64,000 nucleotides of DNA, from the NCBI RefSeq assembly GCF_018599195.1, contig NZ_JAHFVK010000003.1, positions 62,001 through 126,000 on the forward strand. The letters run 5' to 3'. The translations under genes were made by a program, and so were the position numbers. Each line of letters begins with the position of its first letter. Within the stretch, counting starts at the first letter, position 1. The notes beneath the pieces are model-generated. The model searched no databases. It had not been told where the DNA came from and was given only the letters and a program-made list of their open reading frames with translations. Origin of the DNA: Croceibacterium selenioxidans. Its GTDB lineage: Bacteria > Pseudomonadota > Alphaproteobacteria > Sphingomonadales > Sphingomonadaceae. This document shows positions 1-8,911 of this stretch, one piece after another.

Positions 1-1
1 G

Positions 2-517
2 ATCGAGCCGCCTCGACCGGCGCCGGTGGTCGTCTCTGCATTGCCTCAAACTCCGGCTCCGCCGCCCGCGCCAGTGCCCGAAGAGCCACCTCCACCTCCC
101 ACCCAGGACCTAGTGGAAGCGTTCTCCGATTTGGCGGCTCCTGCTACGCGCGTCATTCCCGCGGACGGAGCGGTGGACATGTCCAAATTTGAACCCCGGC
201 GCGATCCGCCGCCACGGCCGGCGGTGGTTGCGCCGCCGAAACCGGTCATTCCGAGCCGTCACTGGGTGCAGATCGCCACGGGCCGCGATACCGACGCGCT
301 GGCTTTCGACTGGCGCCGACTCAAGCGCTCTGCGGGGGGGCTGCTGGACAAGTCCAAGCCCCAGATTGCCGACTGGGGGCAGACTAACCGCCTGCTGGTC
401 GGGCCGTTCCCCAGCGCCAAGGAGGCCAACGAGTTCGTTGCGGACCTGAAGAAGAAGAACTTGGATTCCTTCCGCTTCACCAGCGCTCAGGGGGAAGAGG
501 TGAAGCCCCTCGACTGA
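2..517 (+). CDS. SPOR-domain protein, C-terminal part (5' end outside window)
   Basis: The frame is open from the window edge to the stop at 515-517, so only the last 171 residues are seen. The first half is low-complexity and proline-rich. The last ~80 residues (HWVQIATGRDTDALAF ... LLVGPFPSAKEANEFV ...) look like a SPOR domain, a fold that binds denuded septal peptidoglycan glycans. The protein is therefore probably an envelope or cell-division protein with a disordered linker before SPOR. The true start, and any signal peptide or TPR domain, lie upstream of the window. Confidence 0.75.
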   Translation: MEPPRPAPVVVSALPQTPAPPPAPVPEEPPPPPTQDLVEAFSDLAAPATRVIPADGAVDMSKFEPRRDPPPRPAVVAPPKPVIPSRHWVQIATGRDTDALAFDWRRLKRSAGGLLDKSKPQIADWGQTNRLLVGPFPSAKEANEFVADLKKKNLDSFRFTSAQGEEVKPLD

Positions 518-558
518 ATCTGACGGACGATCTCGCGGCCCTCGGTGAATTCGTCTTT

Positions 559-586
559 TTGCACATCTTGCCAACAGGGTTATAGA
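559..586 (+). promoter_or_regulatory. Candidate sigma-70-type promoter for the YbjN-like gene
   Basis: A TTGCAC box (559-564) is separated by 16 bp from TATAGA (581-586). It is about 90 bp before the chosen start at 676, in the only gap between the SPOR gene and the next gene. This is a sequence match only. Confidence 0.4.
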
Positions 587-675
587 GTTTTGCCCAGCGG
601 CGACATTTACCTCAATTGCCTAGCGAACCCCTTACATTGCATGTGCTTGGGTGTCTTGCTGGGATGGGAAAGTTA

Positions 676-1185
676 ATGATGAACACCGGGCGTGAGCCGA
701 TCGAAGAAGCCGACGACGCGGCGCCGGTCGAGATGCTTGCGCAATTGTTCGAAGCCCATGGCTGGCCTTGCGAATTCGTCAACGAGGACGAATTGAGCGG
801 GGAAATCCAGGGCAGCTGGGCCACTTATCAGATGCGCTGCATCTGGCGGGCGGAAGACAACGTCCTGCAGTTGCTCTGCCTCCCGGAGATTCGGGTGCCC
901 GACGCCAAGCGCAAGCCGGCGTACGAGTTGCTCGCTCTGGTCAATGAGCAGCTCTGGCTCGGCCATTTCGATATCTGGTCGAACGGTGGCGTGCTGCTCT
1001 ATCGTCACGGGCTGATGCTTGGACCTGATGGGATGTTGAGCTTGTCGATGGCGCAGGTCGCCGTCGAAAGCGCAGTCTCGGAATGCGATCGGTTCTATCC
1101 CGCATTCCAGTTCGTGCTCTGGGGCGACAAGCGGCCGAAGGACGCGCTCGAAGCCGCAATGGTCGACGCGGCGGGAGAGGCCTGA
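676..1185 (+). CDS. YbjN-domain protein
   Basis: About 169 residues that fit the YbjN family (a type III secretion chaperone-like fold, role poorly known). The acidic N-terminal third (MLAQLFEAHGWPCEFVNEDE) is followed by the conserved core with IWRAEDNVLQLLCLPE and the W-S-N-G-G-V-L-L-Y-R segment. I chose the ATG at 676 because GGGAAAG lies five bases upstream. The frame is also open from 616 and has ATGs at 664 and 679. There is no signal peptide, so it is probably cytoplasmic. It precedes proC, as often seen in alphaproteobacteria. Confidence 0.75.
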   Translation: MMNTGREPIEEADDAAPVEMLAQLFEAHGWPCEFVNEDELSGEIQGSWATYQMRCIWRAEDNVLQLLCLPEIRVPDAKRKPAYELLALVNEQLWLGHFDIWSNGGVLLYRHGLMLGPDGMLSLSMAQVAVESAVSECDRFYPAFQFVLWGDKRPKDALEAAMVDAAGEA

Positions 1186-1192
1186 GGCTGGT

Positions 1193-1281
1193 CTCCCGCT
1201 TGCGGGAGGGTCCTGAGGAGGGCATGGGAGCTCCGATGTGGGAGGACATCCTCCCCACCCCTCCCGCGAGCGGACGGGGAG
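1193..1281. repeat. Intergenic inverted-repeat element (REP-like)
   Basis: The gap between the YbjN gene and proC holds a perfect short hairpin (CTCCCGC 1193-1199 with GCGGGAG 1202-1208). A second GC-rich palindrome lies at 1259-1280. GCGGGAGGG (1202-1210) also pairs with CCCTCCCGC (1259-1267), so the whole gap can fold as one arm pair. There is no T-tract, so it is not a standard terminator. It resembles in style the elements at 5333 and 13030. Confidence 0.5.
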
Positions 1282-1293
1282 TAGGAGCGCTCA

Positions 1294-2103
1294 GTGGCCG
1301 ATTTCAATTCCATCCTTCTCGTCGGGTGCGGCAATATGGCCGGGTCGATGCTTCGCGGCTGGCTCGCAGCAGGCCTGGCGCCGGAGCGGTTCTCGGTTGC
1401 GGACCCGGCAGTGCGGGATCTGCCGGATGGGGTGCACAGGCTCGACGCCGTTCCAGAAAGCGGTGAATTCGATGTCATCCTGCTCGGCATTAAGCCTCAG
1501 GTTCTGGCCCAGGTCGGTCCATCCGTCGAACCGCTGGTGGGGCGCGATACCACGCTGTTCTCGATCCTCGCCGGGGTTGAACTCGCCGTGTTGCAGGAGC
1601 AGTTCCCTCGGGCAGGCGGTGTCGTTCGCCTGATGCCGAACCTGGCGGCCGCCCTTGGAAAGTCACCGATCGCCATGGCGGAAGCAGGTCTGGACGATGC
1701 GTCACGGAACGAAGCTTTCGCCTTGCTCAAGCCTCTCGGAACGCCTGAATGGGTCGCCGAGGACGAATTCGACCTCGTCACCGCACTGGCCGGCTCGGGA
1801 CCCGCATTCGTCTATCGGTTCATCGATTCCTTGTCCGTGGCAGCGGCTGAGCTCGGATTGCCTGCGGACAAAGCGCGGCGGCTGGCGCTGGCGATGGTCG
1901 ACGGCGCGGCGGCCCTGGCCGCGGCTTCAGAGCACGACCCGGCAGAGCTTGCGCGTCGTGTCGCGAGCCCGGGCGGGGTCACTCAGGCGGGCCTCGACGC
2001 CATCGACGAAGGTAATTCTCTGAGCGATCTTATGCTTAAGACGTTAAGGTCTGCACGGGACCGCAGCGCGGAGATGGCCGAGGCTGCCCGGAATAGCGGT
2101 TAA
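1294..2103 (+). CDS. proC: Pyrroline-5-carboxylate reductase
   Basis: Catalyses the last step of proline synthesis, reducing 1-pyrroline-5-carboxylate to proline with NAD(P)H in the cytosol. The product is 269 residues, the usual length. The N-terminal Rossmann motif is LLVGCGNMAGSMLRGW. The C-terminal dimerisation domain carries ALAGSGPAFVYRFIDSL and VASPGGVTQAGLDAID, both family signatures. The start is GTG at 1294 with TAGGAG about six bases upstream. proB lies 3.4 kb downstream on the same strand but is not in the same operon. Confidence 0.95.
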   Translation: MADFNSILLVGCGNMAGSMLRGWLAAGLAPERFSVADPAVRDLPDGVHRLDAVPESGEFDVILLGIKPQVLAQVGPSVEPLVGRDTTLFSILAGVELAVLQEQFPRAGGVVRLMPNLAAALGKSPIAMAEAGLDDASRNEAFALLKPLGTPEWVAEDEFDLVTALAGSGPAFVYRFIDSLSVAAAELGLPADKARRLALAMVDGAAALAAASEHDPAELARRVASPGGVTQAGLDAIDEGNSLSDLMLKTLRSARDRSAEMAEAARNSG

Positions 2104-2197
2104 TACCTAAAGACCGGTTTTCCTTGAATACTGAGGCTATCGACGCGATATTGCCTCCACCGGCTTGTCGTCGCTCGGCGCCGGAATGGAGTTTGTA

Positions 2198-2989
2198 ATG
2201 GCGAATTGGAATGATCCCCAGCCCACTCGGACGAACTTCTCGTCTTCCGGGTCTGCGGGTGCGGTGGGGACCGGTCAGGCGTATGCCGTCGACCAGGGCC
2301 TTCGCCGCCACATGCTCTCGATCTACAACTACATGACCAGCGGCGTGCTGCTGACTGGTATTGTCGCACTGCTGTTTTCATGGGGCGGAGAGACGTCTCC
2401 TGCGGCCCAGGTGTTCCTCAGCGGGGGCATCCTGGCGTGGGTAATCATCCTTTCGCCCCTCGCGATCGTCTTCGCCATGAGCGCGGGCGTCAACAAGTTC
2501 TCGACTGGCACGCTCCAGCTGATGTTCTGGGGCTTCGCGGTGCTGATGGGCCTGTCGATGTCGACCGTATTCCTGGTCTATACCGGCAGCTCGATCGCGG
2601 CGACTTTCTTCGCGACCTCCGCGGCTTTCGCGGGCCTCAGCCTGTTCGGCTACACCACGAAGAAGGACCTGTCGGGCTTCGGCAGCTTCCTGATCATGGG
2701 CGTGGTCGGTCTGATTGTGGCTAGCCTGTTGAACATGTGGCTGCAGTCTGGGTCGCTGACCTGGGCGATCAGCTTCCTGGGCGTGCTGATCTTCGCGGGT
2801 CTCACGGCTTATGACACCCAGCGGCTGAAGCAGCAGTACATCGCGATCCAGCAGATGAAGCTGACCAACCCGAATGCGGTTGCAGCTTACCCGGTGGGCA
2901 AGGTCGTGATCATGGGCGCACTGAGCCTATATCTGGACTTCATCAACATGTTCCAGTTCCTCTTGCAGTTCATGGGTCAGCGCAACTGA
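2198..2989 (+). CDS. Bax inhibitor-1 / YccA-family membrane protein
   Basis: A 263-residue protein with about seven hydrophobic segments after a ~35-residue polar N-terminus. It ends with the family's SLYLDFINMFQFLLQFMG motif. The AYDTQRLKQQY segment before the last helices is also typical of the family. Bacterial members are inner-membrane proteins, some of which leak calcium or protons; the role here is not known. The ATG at 2198 is preferred over the frame's earlier start at 2165 because GGAG lies six bases before it and MANWND begins the conserved part. A terminator follows. Confidence 0.9.
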   Translation: MANWNDPQPTRTNFSSSGSAGAVGTGQAYAVDQGLRRHMLSIYNYMTSGVLLTGIVALLFSWGGETSPAAQVFLSGGILAWVIILSPLAIVFAMSAGVNKFSTGTLQLMFWGFAVLMGLSMSTVFLVYTGSSIAATFFATSAAFAGLSLFGYTTKKDLSGFGSFLIMGVVGLIVASLLNMWLQSGSLTWAISFLGVLIFAGLTAYDTQRLKQQYIAIQQMKLTNPNAVAAYPVGKVVIMGALSLYLDFINMFQFLLQFMGQRN

Positions 2990-3013
2990 TCGCAACTCAG
3001 ATTCGTTTCATCG

Positions 3014-3047
3014 TGCCCGGGGTGCGGAAACGCTCCCCGGGCATTTT
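3014..3047 (+). terminator. Rho-independent terminator of the BI-1 gene
   Basis: TGCCCGGGG (3014-3022) pairs perfectly with CCCCGGGCA (3035-3043) around a 12-base loop that can itself pair. TTTT follows at 3044-3047. It lies 25 bp past the stop codon. Confidence 0.85.
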
Positions 3048-3143
3048 CATTGCCCGACCCGCGCGATAGGCTGACGCTTCATCCGCGCGCAAGGCGCGGC
3101 GTGGCACGATCATCTCACGTGCCATGAGAGGGGAGCACACTGC

Positions 3144-4010
3144 ATGAATTCGACCCGCCCTAATCGGCTGAAGCTGGCGCTCGTGATTGCGGCTGTCGGC
3201 GCTCTTGGGGCCTGCGCGAAGGCACCTCCGCCTCCTCCGCCTCCGCCTCCTCCGCCACCCAGGGTCGTGGAAACGGTTCCCTTCCGACCCATCCCCCCGC
3301 AAGGCGCCTCGTATACGATGGACCTGCCGCCTGTGGGCGTCGGCGGCCAGCGCACCACGGTCAACACCGGCCTCGATGCGGACAGCACGCTGTGGCACTT
3401 CCGTTCGGCCTGGAACGTCGCTGCGCTCAATTGCCTCGATCCTGGTTATGAATCGATTCTGGAAGGCTACTCAGCTTTCCTCAAGCAGAATGTCCGGACC
3501 CTTGCCTCCACCAATACTGCGATCGAGGAGCGCTTCCGCAAGCAGTACGGCGCGCGCAACGCGGCGGTGAAGGCTCGTGAGACTTACATGACGCAGGTCT
3601 ACAACTACTTCGCCCTGCCGCCTGCCCGCGCGCGGTTCTGCGACGTGGCCCGGTCGTTCTCTCAGCAATATCTGAGCCTGTCACCGACACCCGATATCAA
3701 GCAGTTCGCAGCGGCCAATCTGCCGAACGTCGAGACGGTCTATCAGGACTTCTTTCGTGAATACGAGAAGTACCAGGCCGATTCAGCGTCTTGGGATGCC
3801 CAATACGGGACCCGTTATGGCGCATCGCAACCAGGTTACGTCGCGGTCCATGGAGCCAGCGGGCAGAGCGTAGGGGCGTTGGTCAACTTGAACGCCCCGG
3901 CGCAGCAGACCGGCGCGGTCGTCGATCCGCAGTCGGGGGCGGAAATCCCGGTTATCCCGGTGCCGGACGAGGTCAGCACGCCGGTGGTTCAGCCCGTTCC
4001 GAGCAAGTAG
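3144..4010 (+). CDS. Proline-rich lipoprotein of unknown function
   Basis: A 288-residue protein. The N-terminus has a short basic stretch, a hydrophobic core and a lipobox (L-G-A-C, Cys about residue 23). Twelve consecutive prolines follow directly, probably a spacer from the membrane. The middle (about 80-210) is largely helical and soluble, with two cysteines (ALNCLDPG and RARFCDVA) that could form a disulfide. The C-terminal 50 residues are low-complexity. It is likely an outer- or inner-membrane anchored periplasmic protein. I recognise no domain. Confidence 0.8.
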   Translation: MNSTRPNRLKLALVIAAVGALGACAKAPPPPPPPPPPPPRVVETVPFRPIPPQGASYTMDLPPVGVGGQRTTVNTGLDADSTLWHFRSAWNVAALNCLDPGYESILEGYSAFLKQNVRTLASTNTAIEERFRKQYGARNAAVKARETYMTQVYNYFALPPARARFCDVARSFSQQYLSLSPTPDIKQFAAANLPNVETVYQDFFREYEKYQADSASWDAQYGTRYGASQPGYVAVHGASGQSVGALVNLNAPAQQTGAVVDPQSGAEIPVIPVPDEVSTPVVQPVPSK

Positions 4011-4035
4011 GCGGAACGGGAGTGGCGCGGAAATG

Positions 4036-4059
4036 GGAAGGGCAAAATTTTGCTCTTCC
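4036..4059. repeat. Near-perfect loopless palindrome before tRNA-Ala
   Basis: GGAAGGGCAAAA (4036-4047) is followed immediately by TTTTGCTCTTCC (4048-4059). This is a 12-bp inverted repeat with one G-T pair and no spacer. It sits just after the lipoprotein gene and about 70 bp before tRNA-Ala. As RNA it could serve as a terminator hairpin; as DNA it could be a cruciform or protein-binding site. Confidence 0.5.
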
Positions 4060-4126
4060 AAGCCCGCGGCCTTTTGGCTAGGAGGCGCGCTCTTCGCGGG
4101 GCCCCAACCCCGCGCGACACCGGAAC

Positions 4127-4202
<76 letters not shown>

Positions 4203-4263
4203 CCGGGTCCTTTACTTTACGAGCGGTTCGACAAACCTGCCGCTTAACCGTTAGGTTAGCGCC

Positions 4264-5325
4264 ATGCATTTTCTCGACCAAGCCAAGATCTATCTCCGTT
4301 CAGGCGCAGGCGGGCCGGGTGCCGTCAGCTTCCGGCGTGAGAAGTACATCGAGTACGGTGGTCCAGATGGCGGCAATGGCGGGCGCGGCGGGGACGTTGT
4401 CCTGGTTGCGGTGCCGGGCCTCAATACGCTGATCGATTTTCGGTATACCCAGCATTTCAAGGCTGCGCGCGGCAGCCACGGGATGGGCAAGAACCGCACG
4501 GGCGCCAGCGCGCCCGACCTGGTGATCGAAGTTCCCGTCGGTACTCAGGTGCTTGACGAGGAGCGCGAGGAAGTGCTGGCCGACTTTACCGAGGTGGGTC
4601 AGCGCATTGTCCTGCTCGAAGGCGGCATGGGTGGGCGCGGTAACGCCAGCTACGCCACCTCGACCAACCGCGCCCCGCGCCAGCACCAGCCGGGCATTCC
4701 CGCGCAAGAGATGTGGGTCTGGCTGCGGCTCAAGCTGCTGGCCGACGTTGGCCTGGTCGGGCTGCCGAACGCGGGCAAGTCGACCTTCATCAACCAGGTT
4801 TCGAACGCGCGCGCCAAAGTGGGCGACTATGCCTTCACCACGCTGGTGCCCAAGCTCGGCGTTGTTCGGCACCGGGACCGCGAGTTCGTGCTGGCCGACA
4901 TTCCTGGGCTGATCGAGGGCGCTGCGGATGGCGCGGGCATCGGTGACCGGTTCCTTGGGCACATCGAGCGCTGCCGCGTGCTGATCCACCTGATCGACAT
5001 CAGCGGCACCGACCCGGCCGAAGGCCTGCGCATCGTAGAACGCGAGCTTGAGGCCTATGGCGAGGGTCTCGAGGACAAGCCGCGGCTGATCGCGCTCAAC
5101 AAGATCGACCTGGCTGACGCCGAACTGGCCGAAGGCTTCGCACAGGAACTGCGCGATGCCGGAGCGGACCGCGTGTTTCCGATTTCGGGGGCTACGGGTG
5201 CGGGGATTGATCGGTTGCTCGACGCTGCGCTGGATTATCTTCCGGCGCGGACGGCAACCGAGAACCCTCATATCGTCAACTCAGACGACGATGAGCCCGA
5301 GGGCGAGTGGTCGCCACTGGGCTAA
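4264..5325 (+). CDS. obgE: Obg GTPase
   Basis: An essential ribosome-associated GTPase that acts in 50S assembly and stress signalling. It has 353 residues. The glycine-rich Obg fold occupies about 1-158 (MHFLDQAKIYLRSG..., GGPDGGNGGRGGDV). The G domain follows: G1 GLPNAGKS, switch region with FTTLVP, G3 DIPGLIEGA, G4 NKID, and G5 around PISGATG. The short C-terminal tail lacks the extra OCT domain of Bacillus Obg. It lies 61 bp after tRNA-Ala and just before proB, a common alphaproteobacterial order. Confidence 0.97.
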   Translation: MHFLDQAKIYLRSGAGGPGAVSFRREKYIEYGGPDGGNGGRGGDVVLVAVPGLNTLIDFRYTQHFKAARGSHGMGKNRTGASAPDLVIEVPVGTQVLDEEREEVLADFTEVGQRIVLLEGGMGGRGNASYATSTNRAPRQHQPGIPAQEMWVWLRLKLLADVGLVGLPNAGKSTFINQVSNARAKVGDYAFTTLVPKLGVVRHRDREFVLADIPGLIEGAADGAGIGDRFLGHIERCRVLIHLIDISGTDPAEGLRIVERELEAYGEGLEDKPRLIALNKIDLADAELAEGFAQELRDAGADRVFPISGATGAGIDRLLDAALDYLPARTATENPHIVNSDDDEPEGEWSPLG

Positions 5326-5332
5326 GCCCTCT

Positions 5333-5403
5333 CCCCCTTGTAAGGGGGTTGGGAAGCGGCGGCTGAGGCTGCTCCAAGACCCTCTGCCCGGCCGTCTCCC
5401 AAC
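5333..5403. repeat. Intergenic inverted-repeat element between obgE and proB
   Basis: A perfect hairpin, CCCCCTT (5333-5339) with AAGGGGG (5342-5348), is overlapped by an outer pair, GTTGGGA (5348-5354) with TCCCAAC (5397-5403). It has no T-tract. It is similar in style and setting to the elements at 1193 and 13030, suggesting a dispersed palindromic repeat family. Confidence 0.5.
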
Positions 5404-5457
5404 GAGAAGGGAGATGCATGGCTTCTCAACCGCGATTGCAGCGGCTAACTCGCCGCA

Positions 5458-6591
5458 ATGCCCATTGAGAGCCTTGCCGATTTAGCCAATCCCGCCACCG
5501 CTCCTCGCCTTGTCCTCAAGGTCGGGTCTTCCTTGCTGTGCGGTCGCGATGGCACGCCGAACCGTGATTGGCTCGCAACCCTGGCCCAGGAGATCGCCAA
5601 AGCGCAGGCGGGCGGGCAGAAGGTGATCGTGGTGAGCTCGGGCGCCATCGCGCTCGGGGCGGCGAAGCTGGGGCTGGCGAAAGGCGGACGGGGTTCTCTC
5701 GCCGACGCTCAGGCGGCCGCCGCGGTAGGGCAGATCGCCCTTGCAGGTCTGTGGAGCGAGTTGCTCGGGACCCACGGCCTGACGGCGGCTCAGCTGCTGC
5801 TGACGCTGGAGGACCTCGAGGACCGGCGCCGCTACCTCAATGCTGCAGCGACGCTCGGGCGGCTCCTGGGGGCTGGGGCCGTGCCCGTGATCAACGAAAA
5901 CGATTCCGTCGCCACGCAGGAAATCCGCTTCGGCGACAACGACAGGCTCGCGGCGCGCGTGGCCCAGGCAGCTCAGGCTGATGCAGTGGTCCTGCTGTCC
6001 GATGTCGATGGTCTCTACGACCGTGACCCCAAGCACCCCGAAGCCACTCTCCTGCCGCGGGTTGAGGGCGTTACGGAGGCAGTCCATGCGATGGCCAGTC
6101 CGACTTCCGGCTCGGGTCTGGGTTCGGGAGGGATGACTTCCAAGCTTCAGGCGGCGGAGATTGCGACCCGTGCCGGGATCGCCCTTGCGATCATCAACGG
6201 CACGCACGAGCGGCCACTGGGTCGGGCCCTCGGCAACGACATCGGTACGGTGTTCACCCCCACTCGACGCGATCGGGCGCGCAAAGCGTGGCTAGGCGGA
6301 CGCCAGCGGCTCAAGGGTACGCTGGTGGTGGACCCTGGTTGTGCCGGAGCGCTGCGCAAGGGCGGTAGCTTGCTCGCCAGCGGTATTACCGAGGTTGACG
6401 GACATTTCGAGCGCGGCGATCCGATCGGCGTGCGCGACCCCGACGGCAAGGCGGTGGCCCAGGGCCTTGCCGAGTATGACTCCGATGAGATCGAGCAGAT
6501 CAAGGGTCGCCGCAGCGAAGAGCACGCGGCTTTGCTGGGTTATGCGCCTCGCTCCGCCGTGGTTCACCGCGATCAACTGGTGTTGCTTTGA
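5458..6591 (+). CDS. proB: Glutamate 5-kinase
   Basis: Phosphorylates glutamate to gamma-glutamyl phosphate, the first and feedback-controlled step of proline synthesis. It has 377 residues. The amino-acid-kinase domain begins with LVLKVGSSLL and contains VVSSGAIALG, INENDSVAT and DNDRLAARVA. The C-terminal PUA domain (about 285-377) is present, as in the long form of the enzyme. The stop overlaps the TTG start of the next gene by 4 bases, so the two are probably translated together. Confidence 0.96.
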   Translation: MPIESLADLANPATAPRLVLKVGSSLLCGRDGTPNRDWLATLAQEIAKAQAGGQKVIVVSSGAIALGAAKLGLAKGGRGSLADAQAAAAVGQIALAGLWSELLGTHGLTAAQLLLTLEDLEDRRRYLNAAATLGRLLGAGAVPVINENDSVATQEIRFGDNDRLAARVAQAAQADAVVLLSDVDGLYDRDPKHPEATLLPRVEGVTEAVHAMASPTSGSGLGSGGMTSKLQAAEIATRAGIALAIINGTHERPLGRALGNDIGTVFTPTRRDRARKAWLGGRQRLKGTLVVDPGCAGALRKGGSLLASGITEVDGHFERGDPIGVRDPDGKAVAQGLAEYDSDEIEQIKGRRSEEHAALLGYAPRSAVVHRDQLVLL

Positions 6592-7508
6592 CGCTCGCGG
6601 TCACCGGCGGCACGGGCTTTGTCGGCCAAGCGCTGCTGGACCTGGCGAGTAGCCGATCCGTCTCCGTACGAGCCCTCGCACGACGCGAGCAGTCTCCCCG
6701 TCAGGGCGTAGAGTGGGTTCGCGGTGACCTGGCTGATCTCGGCGCGCTCAAAACCCTTGTCGAGGGCGCCGAGGCGGTGTTGCACATCGCGGGTGTGGTG
6801 AACACGCCCGACCCGATGGGCTTCCACCTCGGAAATGTGGCGGGGACCGAAGCCCTGATCGCGGCCGCACGAGCGGCTGGGGTTTCGCGCTTCATTTTCG
6901 TGTCGTCCCTTGCGGCGCGCGAGCCGAACCTTTCCAGCTACGGTATGTCCAAGCGACACGCCGAGGAAGCCGTCCAGACGAGCGGACTGGATTGGACCAT
7001 CGTCCGCCCACCGGCGATTTATGGGCCGCGCGACCGAGAAATCCTCGACATGTTCAAGGCAGCACGTTGGGGCGTAGTCCCCATGCCGCCGGCCGGCCGG
7101 GCATCGATGATCCATGTCGAGGACCTTGCCCATCTGTTGCTGAACCTCGTGCGGCTGACGGTGCCGTTGCTCGAGGAGGTAAAACACCGCATTCTCGAGC
7201 CTGACGACGGGCGGGAAGGAGGCTGGTCGCACCAGGAACTGGCCAAGGCCATCGGCGATGCCGTGGGGCGGCGGGTGTGGGTGCCGACGCTCTCCGACAA
7301 GGCCTTGCGCGCCGCGGCCTGGGCAGATGGCCGCTTGCGTGGGAGCAAGGCCAAGCTGACACCTGACCGGGTCGGCTACATGGTCCATCCCGACTGGGTG
7401 AGCCGTCCCGACAAGGCTCCACCCGAAGCCCTGTGGCGGGCGGAGATCCCCACAGCCGAAGGCCTCGCCGCGACAGCGCGCTGGTATCGGGCGCAGGGGT
7501 GGCTCTAG
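6588..7508 (+). CDS. Extended-SDR NAD(P)-dependent epimerase/reductase-like protein
   Basis: A 306-residue atypical or extended short-chain dehydrogenase. The N-terminal dinucleotide motif is TGGTGFVG. It also has RGDLAD, FVSSLAARE, and a catalytic-type Y-G-M-S-K (about residue 118). A PPAIYGPRD segment follows, as in NAD-dependent epimerases and complex-I NDUFA9-like proteins. The substrate cannot be told. It begins with TTG in a TTGA overlap with the proB stop. It converges with the PilZ gene, sharing 4 bases at the 3' ends. Confidence 0.8.
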   Translation: MTLAVTGGTGFVGQALLDLASSRSVSVRALARREQSPRQGVEWVRGDLADLGALKTLVEGAEAVLHIAGVVNTPDPMGFHLGNVAGTEALIAAARAAGVSRFIFVSSLAAREPNLSSYGMSKRHAEEAVQTSGLDWTIVRPPAIYGPRDREILDMFKAARWGVVPMPPAGRASMIHVEDLAHLLLNLVRLTVPLLEEVKHRILEPDDGREGGWSHQELAKAIGDAVGRRVWVPTLSDKALRAAAWADGRLRGSKAKLTPDRVGYMVHPDWVSRPDKAPPEALWRAEIPTAEGLAATARWYRAQGWL

Positions 7509-7894
7509 CTGTTCGGCGCTAAACCGCGCCGCTTCTTTCCATACGGAATGTTGCCGAGGTTGGCCGGAGGGCCAGTCCGAACTGACGTGTCTCCGCGTGC
7601 GTTCTCGACCACGGCGATCGAGATCGGCTTGTCGAACATCACGCCGCAGCCATCATCCTTGACCCAGACGATGCGGCTGAACAGCTCAAGCCCGTCCCAC
7701 TTTAGCAGGGCCGTGGCGCCGACCGGGGGAGGGTTGCTGATTTCCACACGAGCGCCGGTCTCGGACAGGTCACAGATGTTACCCCGCCAGTCGCCACCCG
7801 CCGTCTGGAGGTGAACCACTCCCGACACCGGTACCCGCTCCGAACCGCGTCGTTCGACCCAGGTGGCGGCAGCCTTCGCTTGTTCTTGACCCAT
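7505..7894 (-). CDS. PilZ-domain protein
   Basis: About 129 residues forming a single PilZ domain, a cyclic-di-GMP receptor module. The two ligand motifs are visible: R-x-x-x-R in ERRGSERVPV and D-x-S-x-x-G in CDLSETGARVE. No effector domain is attached, so it probably acts by binding a partner. The ATG at 7894 (MGQEQAK) is preferred to the open frame's earlier ATG at 7936, which adds a basic stretch unlike the family. Confidence 0.85.
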   Translation of the reverse strand: MGQEQAKAAATWVERRGSERVPVSGVVHLQTAGGDWRGNICDLSETGARVEISNPPPVGATALLKWDGLELFSRIVWVKDDGCGVMFDKPISIAVVENARGDTSVRTGPPANLGNIPYGKKRRGLAPNS

Positions 7895-7999
7895 ACCGCA
7901 TGATCTCGTGGGCGAGTTAATAGCCCTACTCGGCAAAGGGTTAGCGGCGTGGTGAGACTTGTCCTGGCTTCACTCGACAGGCATCGCCTCTGGAAACGA

Positions 8000-8911
8000 T
8001 CACCGGCCATCGAGGATCTCGGCTCGCGGCCGGTACAGGCGCACGGTGTAGTTCCACCCTGGCATGATCGGCAGGCAGTTTGAAACCTGCCCATCGCAGC
8101 CGCCGAACTGGATGCGGTAGTATCCGTCGGCATCCTGCTTGGCCGTCATGTTGTTGAGCGAATAGGCGTTCTGCGGGTTGGCCTCGAAGTAGCCGTCCTT
8201 GTTGTAAACCGTGACTGACCAGAAGCCATCGACGGGGACGTCCTTCACTTCGAGACGATGGACCGTTGTGCCGTCATCGTTGGGCGGGCGCCCGGCAACG
8301 TAGACGGCGTCTTCAGCAGGATTGCCTCCCCAGCCACAAGCCGTGCCGACCAGGTGAGCCTCAGGATCGACCGTCTCGCGTGTCCCGAACGCCAAGCGCG
8401 GCTCGAAGGAGCCGGCTTGCTTCAGCACGTCGCGGATTTGGCCGAGGGACACCTGGTCCCATTGCGGCACCTCGAAAGTGCCCGGCGAAGCCTGGTCGAT
8501 TGTTATCGCGTCCTGCAAGGCATGCACGGCAGAGAGGTCAGCCGGGTCTTGAGGGTCGACAAACGTGCGCACCAGCAGCGCGACGTAGCGGGTTCCGACT
8601 TGCTCCCGCGTGACCACATAGGCACCGGCGCCGTAATAGGTGGCGGGGTTGAAGTGGTCTTCGCTGATCAGCAACAGCGACATGAACCGCTTGCCGGCAT
8701 CGGGAAGGGTGATTGTCACCGGGCCTGCGTCGAGGTCGAAGATGCCGCTCGAGTAAAGCGTGTCGCGATTCATGCGCACCACGGTCTGGTGAGCTATGTC
8801 AGGCAAACCGCGATTGTGGACCATCCTGCCGAAAGCGCCGTCCTTTGCGAAGTTAGCGAAATAGGTGTCGGTCTCGGCTCGAACGAAGGTGTCGCGGGTC
8901 ACGGCTTCCAT
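8000..8911 (-). CDS. DUF1254/DUF1214-type protein
   Basis: About 303 residues. The N-terminal half (RMNRDTLYSSGIFDLDAGPVTITLPD..., RFMSLLLISEDHF) matches the DUF1254 type. The C-terminal half (VDGFWSVTVYNKDGYFEANPQNAYSLNN) matches DUF1214. These domains usually occur together in exported or cytoplasmic proteins of unknown function. No signal peptide is visible. The ATG at 8911 has AGGAG six bases upstream, so I prefer it to the ATG at 8929. Confidence 0.8.
   Translation of the reverse strand: MEAVTRDTFVRAETDTYFANFAKDGAFGRMVHNRGLPDIAHQTVVRMNRDTLYSSGIFDLDAGPVTITLPDAGKRFMSLLLISEDHFNPATYYGAGAYVVTREQVGTRYVALLVRTFVDPQDPADLSAVHALQDAITIDQASPGTFEVPQWDQVSLGQIRDVLKQAGSFEPRLAFGTRETVDPEAHLVGTACGWGGNPAEDAVYVAGRPPNDDGTTVHRLEVKDVPVDGFWSVTVYNKDGYFEANPQNAYSLNNMTAKQDADGYYRIQFGGCDGQVSNCLPIMPGWNYTVRLYRPRAEILDGR

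Noticed and set aside
3233-3259. Run of CCTCCG repeats as a microsatellite
   Set aside because: It encodes the proline run of the lipoprotein and is explained as a spacer; a slippage role is possible but not supported.
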